Positions 49,443-57,399 of a stretch of DNA of 64,000 bases are shown here, piece after piece. The stretch comes from a virus. Below the pieces are notes generated by a model. That model did no database searches. It worked only from the letters and a program-made list of their open reading frames with translations, and was not told the origin of the DNA. The position numbers were made by a program, and so were the translations under genes. The stretch is from positions 37,588 to 101,587 of IMG/VR virus record IMGVR_UViG_3300032245_001170; one strand, 5' to 3'. Each line of letters opens with the position of its first letter. Within the stretch, counting starts at the first letter, position 1.

Positions 49443-49455
49443 AAGGATTGGTGTA

Positions 49456-49596
49456 TTACTTACAATTAGTGCAATAGTTAGTTGCCCTAATGTTCTTAAT
49501 GTGGACGCGGTAAGGCTGTCCACAGTGATGACATACAACATCAGTCATCTCTTTCTTTTTGCGGGTAATGCCTATCTTGATAGATAGTGTGAACAT
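49456..49596 (-). CDS. 46-residue zinc-ribbon protein
   Basis: VCHHCGQPYRVHIKN followed by YCTNCK: C-x2-C ... C-x2-C, a compact ribbon. AAAGGATC site upstream. Function unknown. Confidence 0.55.
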   Translation of the reverse strand: MFTLSIKIGITRKKKEMTDVVCHHCGQPYRVHIKNIRATNYCTNCK

Positions 49597-49626
49597 AACG
49601 ATCCTTTCATACTGATTGTTGGAAAT

Positions 49627-49884
49627 TTACTGTCTACCTGATGACCTACCATCTAATAGATGGGGGGAGTCTGCTTCCACGTAGGTAAAGCCTTGCTTAG
49701 GAACTAGGATAAGACGATACTGCTCTTGTCTGCTCCGTAGTTCATGGGCACAGATAGGATTGAAGCAATAGTGATAGCCTGCTTCCCATCTGGCTTGTAA
49801 CACAGGCTGTCCGCAATAGATACAAGACAGAGCATTATCTAATGCTTCTAGACAAGGCTCTGAATCACAACATTGACACTTCAT
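49627..49884 (-). CDS. Small zinc-binding protein with several CxxC motifs
   Basis: 85 residues from the ATG after AGAAAGG. KCQCCDSEPC, SCIYCGQ and YCFNPICAHE suggest two zinc sites. No family recognised. Confidence 0.5.
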   Translation of the reverse strand: MKCQCCDSEPCLEALDNALSCIYCGQPVLQARWEAGYHYCFNPICAHELRSRQEQYRLILVPKQGFTYVEADSPHLLDGRSSGRQ

Positions 49885-49932
49885 AACTAGCCTTTCTAAT
49901 AGAAACACGGGATTATCTTTACGCAAGCACAT

Positions 49933-50130
49933 TGCAACCCGTGTCTATCCTTGTGTAAATACTCTCAGATAGAGAGTGAGAGATACATAGGCTCAGGACT
50001 GTAATAGTCTCTGCGTTTAAGTCGTAAACACCTATGTATCTTCCACAACCTACCTGATAACAGCCATACACCATAGTCGTAGACCTGGTGTGTCTCCCAA
50101 TGCTCATAGTTAGATAATTAGCAGTAGCCA
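49933..50130. ncRNA. Structured leader with a three-way junction
   Basis: AGATACATAGG (49981-49991) and CCTATGTATCT (50031-50041) pair perfectly and enclose GACT/AGTC (49997-50009) and GTTTA/TAAAC (50015-50029). A hairpin ACTCTC/GAGAGT precedes (49961-49977); ACACC/GGTGT with inner GTC/GAC follows near 50068-50092. It lies upstream of the 49884 gene. An overlapping minus-strand frame (49919-50131) is not convincing. Confidence 0.5.
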
Positions 50131-50166
50131 ATTCTCTATGATGAGAGATGTATCACATTGTGAGAT

Positions 50167-50211
50167 GAGAAAGCCCTAGCCGAACTTTGAAGGGGACGGC
50201 TAGGGCTTCTC
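50167..50211. terminator. 15-bp hairpin, terminator or RNA stem
   Basis: GAGAAAGCCCTAGCCG and CGGCTAGGGCTTCTC pair over 15 bp with one bulged A and a 14-base loop. No clear T-tract. Confidence 0.6.
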
Positions 50212-50339
50212 GATAGACAGAAGACACGACAGCAGCAGACTAGACTCGGGGGAGAAAGCAGGTTCCCTATGGCTACGAACCAATAGGGCTTTATCCACTC
50301 CCCATCTACGCCCATAGATACTATGGACATAGAAAGGAA

Positions 50340-50365
50340 GTGGGCGGGGGTTTCCCCCCACCCAC
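50340..50365 (-). terminator. GC-rich terminator after gene 50377
   Basis: GTGGGCGGGG and CCCCCCACCCAC form a very stable stem with a short T-rich loop, 12 bases past the stop; on the minus strand CTTCCTTTCT follows. Confidence 0.7.
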
Positions 50366-50376
50366 TAACTATCTAA

Positions 50377-50901
50377 CTAAGCAGATACTTTCTCTGATAC
50401 TAACTGGAACGACAAGAGTCGTTGTGCGGAAGCAATGAGGTCTTCCAACTCTTGACGAGCCTTTGGTGTCTTTACCATAGACACCTTCTGTAAGGACTTG
50501 ATGGCTGTGGCAATGTTTGCCTCAGCATCTAGACCGAACTTGGCTTTCTCTGCTTGGTCAAACAAGACCTTTGCGGCAATCTCTTTCTCAAGAGTGTTTA
50601 TCTGGGCAAAGAAGTCCTCAGACTCGTAGTCCAAGATGGACTCGATGACTTCATACTTCTTAGTGATGACATCACGCATAGCGTAGACAGTTTCTGGGGA
50701 AGTGCCGTAGCGGTATGAGATGTAACCCCCGAATAATACGAGAGCCTTAGCAGAGTCTAACTTCTCACCACTCGTGATGAAGTTAGATGGGACAAGCGTC
50801 TTATCTGCGCTGAAGTGCTTACTCGCTTGCTTGATGGACTCAACAGAGCCACCCTTGCCACGAGTCGCAAGGAGCGCGGATAGGTTTTCGCGTGCTGACA
50901 T
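50377..50901 (-). CDS. Unknown 174-residue helical protein
   Basis: First gene of the minus-strand block, next to the divergent control region. Helical throughout (YEVIESILDYESEDFFAQIN ... TLEKEIAAKVLF). A position nearest the promoter suggests early expression. No family recognised. Confidence 0.5.
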   Translation of the reverse strand: MSARENLSALLATRGKGGSVESIKQASKHFSADKTLVPSNFITSGEKLDSAKALVLFGGYISYRYGTSPETVYAMRDVITKKYEVIESILDYESEDFFAQINTLEKEIAAKVLFDQAEKAKFGLDAEANIATAIKSLQKVSMVKTPKARQELEDLIASAQRLLSFQLVSEKVSA

Positions 50902-50951
50902 TTTCTTGCTTTCTACTGCTGGGAGACAGGGCTACCCAATACAGCGTGCCC

Positions 50952-50974
50952 CTACTAGGAGTTGCACCTAGTAG
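50952..50974. other. 8-bp hairpin in the 50901 leader
   Basis: CTACTAGG and CCTAGTAG pair around AGTTGCA, about 50 bases upstream of the minus-strand gene. Confidence 0.45.
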
Positions 50975-51048
50975 AGGCTAGCGAGAAAGTCTGCTGCTGT
51001 TATTACCTTGAACCTTTGGTGTCTGCCACCCTTGCCCCTCTATCTTAG

Positions 51049-51130
51049 TTTTCCGTTTTCTCCCAATTTGTCCGTTTTGTCCGATTTGTCCGTTTTGACC
51101 CCCTATGCCTTAATTGTCCGTTTTGTCCGA
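51049..51130. repeat. Tandem 9-bp repeats (TTTGTCCGW), candidate iterons or operators
   Basis: Three exact head-to-tail units occupy 51067-51093, a fourth degenerate one (TTTGACCCC) follows, and two more (ATTGTCCGT, TTTGTCCGA) lie at 51113-51130; a weak copy is at 51050. The array sits between divergent gene blocks. Such phased arrays serve as replication-origin iterons or as repressor-binding arrays. Confidence 0.65.
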
Positions 51131-51239
51131 GTTCGGCCAGGTGAGACAGATTGTTGAGGTTATTTACATACAGGCAGTGGCCTAAAAATCGGGGGGATTT
51201 GGGGGATTCTAGGCAGTAGCCGGGGAGTAGACTACCTAC

Positions 51240-51740
51240 ATGCCTAGAGGTTTCGATAATCCTAATTACTACCGTAGACGAGAGCAATCTGAATCTCAGG
51301 CGGGAGATGTTAAGCTCAATGTCATAGAGGCCGCTAAGGACAAGCTAGCGCCTGTAGACATGGTTCCAGTGAGCACGCCAGAGGGACGGGAAGCTCGAGC
51401 TTCGTCTATGAGTCCTACTAATCCATGTGGCCCTGGGTACGAGTACATTACAGCGCCTACATCTGGTCAGACAGACGCTTTAGGCCGTCCGCGCCCTAGA
51501 GCCTATTACGCCTGCTACTCAATAGATAGAGAGATGGAAGTACTAGTCATAGGCATGAGAGATGGCTCTATGATCCAGTACGATGGAGTAGACCCCGTTC
51601 TATGGGATGTATTGAAGAATTCAGACTCTACCGGCGCTTTTATCAATCTATACCTAGATGGAGCACCTTGGAGTAAGACAGACTACGCAAACCTCCCCCG
51701 CAAAAGGCCTGATGAGTTTCAGTATGGGATTGGTCGATAG
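51240..51740 (+). CDS. KTSC-domain protein
   Basis: 166 residues. The C-terminal part VLVIGMRDGSMIQYDGVDP ... FINLYLDG is the KTSC pattern (RDGS.Y.Y.GV...), a small domain of unknown function often found in phages and near RNA-processing proteins. The N-terminus is polar and disordered. First gene of the rightward block. Confidence 0.65.
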   Translation: MPRGFDNPNYYRRREQSESQAGDVKLNVIEAAKDKLAPVDMVPVSTPEGREARASSMSPTNPCGPGYEYITAPTSGQTDALGRPRPRAYYACYSIDREMEVLVIGMRDGSMIQYDGVDPVLWDVLKNSDSTGAFINLYLDGAPWSKTDYANLPRKRPDEFQYGIGR

Positions 51741-51775
51741 TACGCTAGTATTGCTGTATCTACTGAAGGGCTCCC

Positions 51776-52342
51776 ATGACAACGCTAGCTGCAATTCAAG
51801 GTGATGGCTGGTCCGTTATTGGTTGCGACTCTCGTGCCTCTGACGAAGATGGTCGCTATATGGAGCTTGCCACATCTAAGATAATTAATAATAACGGTGT
51901 ACTGATAGCTGTCTCCGGCGCTTCTAGAGGTGGAAACATTACTCAATTTGGATGGAAACCTCCAAAGCCAGGTGCAACTATTGATTTAGATACATTTATG
52001 ACTAAGAAGTTTATTCCGTCAATGCGTAAAGCTTTCCAGGATGCAGGCTTTGAAGGTAAAGAAGATGGCGATGCTGCATGGCACGACTCTAACTTGCTTG
52101 TATCTGTTAGAGGAATCATCTACCCGATCTTTAATGACTACTCTTGGGATAGAGAAGCCCGCCGCGTTTACTATGCTGGCAGTGGTGGAGACTTAGCACT
52201 AGGTGCTCTTGAGGCTATGAACTACGACCGTATAACTACACCCGAGGCCGCCGAAAAGGTTTTGAAGAAGGCGATTGCAATTGCTATCAAGCACGACATA
52301 TATTCCGGTGGAGAGATCCATACATACATACAAGAGGCCTAA
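51776..52342 (+). CDS. Proteasome-beta/HslV-like Ntn hydrolase
   Basis: 188 residues. After removal of Met the N-terminal Thr would be the nucleophile (TTLAAIQGDGWSVIGCDSRA); Asp is at position 17 and Lys near 34 (ATSKIINN), then GSGGDLALGALEAM with the conserved GSG. This is the active-site layout of proteasome beta and HslV peptidases. No propeptide and no unfoldase gene beside it. Substrate could be a phage or host protein. Confidence 0.72.
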   Translation: MTTLAAIQGDGWSVIGCDSRASDEDGRYMELATSKIINNNGVLIAVSGASRGGNITQFGWKPPKPGATIDLDTFMTKKFIPSMRKAFQDAGFEGKEDGDAAWHDSNLLVSVRGIIYPIFNDYSWDREARRVYYAGSGGDLALGALEAMNYDRITTPEAAEKVLKKAIAIAIKHDIYSGGEIHTYIQEA

Positions 52343-52400
52343 TTTCTGTCATCATTTGTGAGTTCGACCGAACAACCACATTGATCAGTGAGGAAAAATA

Positions 52401-53138
52401 ATGGCAACAAATAACAATGGAAACTTGTTGGATTCATCCGGCAACGTTTTTGTAGATTTCGTTTGGGGAAACCTCTCCAAGCAACCAAATGATGAGCGTG
52501 CAGACGGTACCCCAACAATTACAACAACCGTTGGTGGAGACCAGAACGTTTCATGGACTTATTACAGCAAGATCAACAGTGCACGTCTTAACCCAGCACT
52601 AGGTGATCATTCCGATATTGAATCGGACTGGAGCGGTTTTCCAGCATTCACAGCTAACGATCCAGGCGAGAAGCTTGCAGGCGTTGCATACATCGCAGTA
52701 CCAAGCGTTGTTGGACTTACAACAGCTCTTGCTCTTGATGCTCTTAAGGATTCAGGTTACGAAGCAGCTAACATTACAACAGCTTCAGCTGCAACAAACG
52801 CAGCATCAACAATCACAGCAGTATCACGTACAGGTACAACTGCAACAATCACCTCAACAGGTGCAGGTGCAAAGTACCCAGTTGGTACAAAGATTACAGT
52901 TGCAAGCCTAGTATCACCAGATACAGCTCTCAACGGTACTTGGACAGTTACTGCAGCAAACACAGACACAATCTCATTTACAACAACTACATCTGGAGCC
53001 CTATCAACAACAGGTCTATCTGTTGCTGGTCTAACAGGCGTAGCAGGAACAATCAAGACACAGAGCACAGCAGCTGGTGCGAACTCAGTTCTAACAACAG
53101 CTACTATCACTGTGACACCTTACGCAACAGCTTCATAA
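52401..53138 (+). CDS. Virion protein with PASTA-like and Ig-like segments
   Basis: 245 residues. N-terminal part (DSSGNVFVDFVWGNLSKQPN) is structural in style; near 98-125 VPSVVGLTTALALDALKDSG matches a PASTA repeat; the rest is Thr/Ala-rich beta sequence with a NGTWTVTAANTDTISFT Ig-like module related to the end of the tail protein at 1348. Probably a highly expressed head-decoration or fibre protein; strong terminator after it. Confidence 0.6.
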   Translation: MATNNNGNLLDSSGNVFVDFVWGNLSKQPNDERADGTPTITTTVGGDQNVSWTYYSKINSARLNPALGDHSDIESDWSGFPAFTANDPGEKLAGVAYIAVPSVVGLTTALALDALKDSGYEAANITTASAATNAASTITAVSRTGTTATITSTGAGAKYPVGTKITVASLVSPDTALNGTWTVTAANTDTISFTTTTSGALSTTGLSVAGLTGVAGTIKTQSTAAGANSVLTTATITVTPYATAS

Positions 53139-53160
53139 TAGATTTACAACTAAATAGCGC

Positions 53161-53186
53161 AAAGGCCGGGAGAAATCCCGGCCTTT
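53161..53186 (+). terminator. Terminator with GAAA tetraloop
   Basis: AAAGGCCGGGA pairs perfectly with TCCCGGCCTTT around GAAA: 11 bp. Confidence 0.9.
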
Positions 53187-53224
53187 GGCATTTATACAGC
53201 AAACAATAGTGGGAGTATTTAGAC

Positions 53225-53494
53225 ATGGCCAAAGAGAAGAAGCAGTTCAAGGTTAAAAAGCACAAGCACCACGCAACCGTGGGTCGCTTGGGCGGTGGCT
53301 ATGCTGTAGGCGGTATTCCTTGGTTCCAACTTTATTACGGTGGATACTGGGGCGGAACCGCACCCGGAAATGATAATAGCCCAAATGAAACCGCACAAAA
53401 CGGTTTTGGACAGGAGTCTGGTGATGGAGCAAGTAATGTATCCGGATCAGGAGGAGCTTCAGCTTCTGACGGTGGGGGTTCGGGAGCAATGTGA
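53225..53494 (+). CDS. Small Lys/His- then Gly-rich protein
   Basis: 89 residues. Basic start (MAKEKKQFKVKKHKHHATV), Gly/Tyr-rich centre, Gly/Ser-rich end. No fold seen; possibly a virion protein. Confidence 0.5.
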   Translation: MAKEKKQFKVKKHKHHATVGRLGGGYAVGGIPWFQLYYGGYWGGTAPGNDNSPNETAQNGFGQESGDGASNVSGSGGASASDGGGSGAM

Positions 53495-53627
53495 TAAGTG
53501 CTCTGCTAGAGCACAATTTGGCGCTTTTTTCCCTACAGGCGTCCTAACCTTCTGCGCCCACCACTACAACGAACAAGCAGATGCGCTTACAAAAACAGGC
53601 GCAGTAGTTAAAATGATATTAATCTAA
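53472..53627 (+). CDS. DUF7455-like small zinc protein
   Basis: About 51 residues; the start is uncertain (GTG at 53472; an upstream ATG would overlap the previous gene more). QCDKCSARAQFG and FCAHHYNEQADAL match an actinobacterial family known as DUF7455 (from memory). Function unknown. Confidence 0.5.
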   Translation: MGVREQCDKCSARAQFGAFFPTGVLTFCAHHYNEQADALTKTGAVVKMILI

Positions 53628-53646
53628 CAAGGAACGGATCCTTATT

Positions 53647-54312
53647 ATGCCAGCACCACAGAACAACCAAGGTTTTGTACAGCCATCAAGTGGCGGAACC
53701 GGTAATTGGCTCGGAAAATTATTCGGAGGCATCGGAGATAAGTACCGCGCCCAGAATATGGCCCAACTTCAATTAAACTTACATACGCTTAAGGGCGATG
53801 TTGATACTGAAAATTTTAAAACAAGAACTGCATACTCAACTGGTTCTAAAGATTGGCTTGATGAACAGGTGTTTGAACGTGGCGGTCGAGCTATTGATCG
53901 TGGCATTGAAAAAGGCCCTGACCTAAATAAAAATAATATCGCAGGCTTTGATAGAAACTACATGCCTCAAATGCAAAGAACAGGTCAGAGAGTTAAAGAA
54001 AATAAAGCTGCTGACACTACAGATGCAACAATAAATACTCCACCTAATGATAATACGCCACCAAATAATACTCCACCTGTAGATCGTGGTGGAAATCCTA
54101 CACGTAAAGCTAAGGCACGCAACGCAACTCTTAAAGATACTATGGCAGCCTTATCTGCTGGAAAAATTGATAAGGAACAGGCAGCAGATATGAGCCCAAC
54201 CTATGCTCGTAATTTAGGTAAGAAGACAGCTTCAGAAAGTATAACTAATCCAGAGTCTAACGCAACTCCTGCAAAAGTTCGTAAACCTCGTACACCAAAA
54301 GCAGGTGCATAA
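53647..54312 (+). CDS. Disordered basic protein
   Basis: 221 residues. A short helical N-terminus (GNWLGKLFGGIGDKYRAQNM), then Asn/Pro/Thr-rich linker and a Lys/Arg-rich end. Ends by overlapping the 763-residue gene. Probably a virion or packaged DNA-binding protein. Confidence 0.45.
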   Translation: MPAPQNNQGFVQPSSGGTGNWLGKLFGGIGDKYRAQNMAQLQLNLHTLKGDVDTENFKTRTAYSTGSKDWLDEQVFERGGRAIDRGIEKGPDLNKNNIAGFDRNYMPQMQRTGQRVKENKAADTTDATINTPPNDNTPPNNTPPVDRGGNPTRKAKARNATLKDTMAALSAGKIDKEQAADMSPTYARNLGKKTASESITNPESNATPAKVRKPRTPKAGA

Positions 54313-56603
54313 TGCCTAAAAAGAAAAAACCAAATATTGGAAAGATTGTTGCTACCGGCAAGAAGATTAAGACAGAGCGTCTTGAAAAAAGAAAAGCTGG
54401 TATTGAAGCTGCTCAAGCAGCTACCGTAGAAGAATTAAAGACTACTCCCAGAAAACCTGCTGCAAAGAAGGCAGCACCATCAGCTCCTAAAAAGCCTGCT
54501 AAAAAAGCACCGGCCCCAGGAAGTAGAGTAAATGAATTTGATCAACTTAAGTCTACTCTTAAAGCTGATGCACCAGAAAAAGTACAAGAACCTGGTCGTC
54601 CCGGAGCAGCTGAATTTTCTAGTGAAGGTGCACGTCAAGCAAATATGAGAGCGGCTGCAGAAAGAGCAGCAAATCCAGAAGTTCGTTATGATCTTAGTGA
54701 AATTCCTTCTGGATCAAAACCAGAAGATATAAAAGCAGTAAGCGCTGCTAAAGAAGATCCTAAGTTAACTCCAAAGCCAACTATGGAAGCTTTGCCTACC
54801 GAAGCTGAGCTAGCACTTCAACGTAGACGCAATGCTCCATTGGCTAGGCCACAAAAGTCTGGTATTTTAACTGGTGGTACTCCAGAGCGTTATACACCTA
54901 CTACAACCGATCCTTCAAACGACAAAACTCGTTTAAGTCGTGGTATGGGTATTGCAGGAGAAGAAAAGGGAATTATTTCTCATGCAATCAACCTATTGAA
55001 CCGAGACAATGAAGTTCTTTGGCGTAGTGGAAAGTTATTTGAAAAACCAAAGATTGCAACTAGCTATGAGGATGTCCGAGACACTCATCAACATCGTTTA
55101 GCAAAAGTTATGGATACTTTTAAAGTTTCAGAAGATGCTTTAAAGGCACACGCTGCTGCAGAAAAAGGCGGCTCACGCAGAGCTTACGAAGATACTATTG
55201 AGGAACTACATTCAGCTACTCAAGAACACAATGACTTCTACGGTAAAAAAGTTCAGCTAATGCCTGGACCAAACGATTCTTGGCAAGATCCATCTACTGG
55301 ACAAACACACCCAGTAGCTGCAAATCATCCAAATATGCCAGCAGCGTTTATGAGAACAAAGCAACCTATTACACGAACAACCATGACACCAGAAGGTCGT
55401 AAATTTAAGCGAGGTCACGAAGGTTGGGACTCTGTGACTGTTGCTGGTGGAACAAAAGTTTGGCGTCAACAGACTGCTCCTGAAGGAATGGACCTAGTAG
55501 ATCATCTTCGTACTCAAATATTGGCAAATCATGCTGCAGGCGCAGCTGGACGATCTAGAAAAGTTCGTGAAGCTACTACAGTAATTGATTCCCTCAAGGG
55601 TGGAAATAAAGTAATTGGTCTTAGACAACGTGGACGTGCAGAGCCTGGTACAGGAATTCCTGCTGTGTCTACACAACCTACGGCAAGTACTGAGCCAAGA
55701 AAACGTAACGCCGTAACTGTTAAGTATGACCCAGGTCAAAACTCAGTTACAGAAGCTTTAATTGCTCCTAAGGATGCCCCTACCGGTTTGCCTACAGGTG
55801 ATAAAACAAAGCCAAAACCAGTCAAGGCACGTTCAGGTAGAGTTCTTGTTAGAAAGGGAACTACTGGTTTACCTATTAGCTCTATGAACTTGAAAACAAG
55901 AGAGCCTGAAGTATCCGTAGATGGTGGAGTTGTACCTGCAAAGAATTTACTTCGACCTTTGGTAGATAAGAATGCAATGCTTCCTGACAAGGTTCCAGGT
56001 GCAGAAGTTGTTCCAACAGCTAAGCCTGTTAAAACAACTAAAGAAGAAAAAGCTTTAGCTGCTGCTAAAATGAAAGAGAAAGGCGAAAAGGCACGTGGTG
56101 TTGGTCCTTTACAGAAGAACACCGTAAACGTTGCTGGAAAGCCATCTCTACTTGCAAACCCTCAAATGGCTCTGCCTGGGTTTGAAAACGTAGAGAATCT
56201 TCGTGTTGGTGGAAGAGCTCAACGACTTCTAGCAGAGGCTCATGGAACTACTCCTAGAGAAACTACCGCTATGGAAGACGTACGCACTATTAAGAACGCA
56301 GGGTTGATTGTTAAGCCTACTCCAAGCACTAGCCGTGAGGTTGCTGTTAGAGAAGGTTCTCCAAGTCAAAAGAACAGGGCTAGAAAAGCCGCTATTCAAA
56401 CTCGTCAAACCAGTGGTCCAATGGAGCAACCTATGCTTCCAGGAAAAGAACTACGTTCAGCTGCTTTTGCTCAAGGCGGCACCACTGAAAAGATCAGTGA
56501 GAAGACTCGCGTTCTTCAAGGAGAAGCAAGAAAACCTTCTAGGTCTTCTAACCCAATCTACGTTGCAGCAAACAAAATTCTTGAAGAGAATAAAGATAAG
56601 TAA
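54312..56603 (+). CDS. Large basic, mostly disordered protein
   Basis: 763 residues. Lys/Ala/Pro-rich, like a histone-tail mimic (KKAAPSAPKKPAKKAPAPGS). A more ordered part lies near 235-420 (EEKGIISHAINLLNRDN and QHRLAKVMDTFKVSEDALKA). No catalytic motif. Its size and position suggest an internal virion protein or tape-measure-like partner, but neither can be shown. Confidence 0.45.
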   Translation: MPKKKKPNIGKIVATGKKIKTERLEKRKAGIEAAQAATVEELKTTPRKPAAKKAAPSAPKKPAKKAPAPGSRVNEFDQLKSTLKADAPEKVQEPGRPGAAEFSSEGARQANMRAAAERAANPEVRYDLSEIPSGSKPEDIKAVSAAKEDPKLTPKPTMEALPTEAELALQRRRNAPLARPQKSGILTGGTPERYTPTTTDPSNDKTRLSRGMGIAGEEKGIISHAINLLNRDNEVLWRSGKLFEKPKIATSYEDVRDTHQHRLAKVMDTFKVSEDALKAHAAAEKGGSRRAYEDTIEELHSATQEHNDFYGKKVQLMPGPNDSWQDPSTGQTHPVAANHPNMPAAFMRTKQPITRTTMTPEGRKFKRGHEGWDSVTVAGGTKVWRQQTAPEGMDLVDHLRTQILANHAAGAAGRSRKVREATTVIDSLKGGNKVIGLRQRGRAEPGTGIPAVSTQPTASTEPRKRNAVTVKYDPGQNSVTEALIAPKDAPTGLPTGDKTKPKPVKARSGRVLVRKGTTGLPISSMNLKTREPEVSVDGGVVPAKNLLRPLVDKNAMLPDKVPGAEVVPTAKPVKTTKEEKALAAAKMKEKGEKARGVGPLQKNTVNVAGKPSLLANPQMALPGFENVENLRVGGRAQRLLAEAHGTTPRETTAMEDVRTIKNAGLIVKPTPSTSREVAVREGSPSQKNRARKAAIQTRQTSGPMEQPMLPGKELRSAAFAQGGTTEKISEKTRVLQGEARKPSRSSNPIYVAANKILEENKDK

Positions 56604-56606
56604 GCC

Positions 56607-56789
56607 ATGGCTAGAGTGGCTAGCTTTTCTCCAGAACCAGATAGACCTAATCGGTATAAATCCTTGCGCCATAACGCAAGAGAGGCTGCCGAGTATCTAA
56701 CTGGCTTACCTTACAAACAACCTAAGGCTCCTAAGTTTGATGTCTATAAGAAGCCTGGACGAGGCGCTAGCGGGGAGCACCAGAACTAA
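56607..56789 (+). CDS. 60-residue basic protein
   Basis: MARVASFSPEPDRPNRYKSL, ending KKPGRGASGEHQN. Starts four bases after the previous stop, overlaps the next start. Function unknown. Confidence 0.5.
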   Translation: MARVASFSPEPDRPNRYKSLRHNAREAAEYLTGLPYKQPKAPKFDVYKKPGRGASGEHQN

Positions 56790-57079
56790 TGGGACGTAAT
56801 AAGAAAGACCTGCACTACGGCTCTAGAGACGGCCGTGGAGGCGTTGTACGCATGTCTGTGAGCGACCGTACCTCTAAGGCTGCTCGTCCCTGGAATGATC
56901 CTCAGGTTGTTAATGCCTCATCTAGTTATGGGGTTAAGTTTAATAGCTATAAAGAAGTTCATAAGTACGAGAATACCCTTGAATCTCAAGGATCACTTGA
57001 ATCCCACGAAAGATTTACCTGTGGGCCATGTGGTAAATTAAACGCCTCATGTGCGTGCAAGGGAGATAGTAATGGCTGA
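56789..57079 (+). CDS. Small protein with C-terminal cysteine cluster
   Basis: 96 residues. Basic N-terminus, then TCGPCGKLNASCACKG at the end (C-x2-C ... C-x-C), a likely zinc site. Function unknown. Confidence 0.5.
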   Translation: MGRNKKDLHYGSRDGRGGVVRMSVSDRTSKAARPWNDPQVVNASSSYGVKFNSYKEVHKYENTLESQGSLESHERFTCGPCGKLNASCACKGDSNG

Positions 57080-57362
57080 AGAAAAAAAGTTTGGTCCCTA
57101 CAAAGGTTCCAAAGCGAATGGAGGTCGCCCTATCTACGTTTACAAGAAAAAAGTAAACGGTAAGTGGGTTACAACATCGAAAAATAAGGCTCGTGCCGAT
57201 TACGAATCTAAAAACGGAAAACTACCTAGAGGAACGGATGTTGATCATAAAGACAACAACCACAGCAATGACTCTAAGGGAAATCTAAGAGCATTGAAGC
57301 ATGGTAAGAACACCGCAAAAGAGAATAAACGAAGAGCTGGTAAAAAAGAGAATCAGAAGTAA
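57072..57362 (+). CDS. HNH endonuclease-like protein
   Basis: 96 residues from the ATG after GGGAGATAGTA. GTDVDHKDNNHSNDSKGNLR followed by HGKNTAKENK is the HNH motif (DH...N...N) with the downstream Asn/His. Homing or packaging nucleases of this type are common in phages; a position 1.7 kb before the terminase gene favours packaging help, but a free-standing homing enzyme is possible. Confidence 0.7.
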   Translation: MAEEKKFGPYKGSKANGGRPIYVYKKKVNGKWVTTSKNKARADYESKNGKLPRGTDVDHKDNNHSNDSKGNLRALKHGKNTAKENKRRAGKKENQK

Positions 57363-57368
57363 ATAAAA

Positions 57369-57390
57369 AAGGCCCGGTCTCCCGGGCCTT
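57369..57390. terminator. Bidirectional terminator
   Basis: AAGGCCCGG and CCGGGCCTT pair over 9 bp around TCTC, flanked by AAAAAA and TTTT. Confidence 0.9.
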
Positions 57391-57399
57391 TTCTATTAT

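Noticed and set aside
49919-50131. Minus-strand 70-residue frame
   Set aside because: Its start lacks a ribosome site and it lies over a perfect three-way junction; I favour RNA, though a short coding version cannot be excluded.
51045-51287. Minus-strand 80-residue frame over the 9-bp repeats
   Set aside because: The frame arises from the repeats and overlaps the start of a real plus-strand gene.
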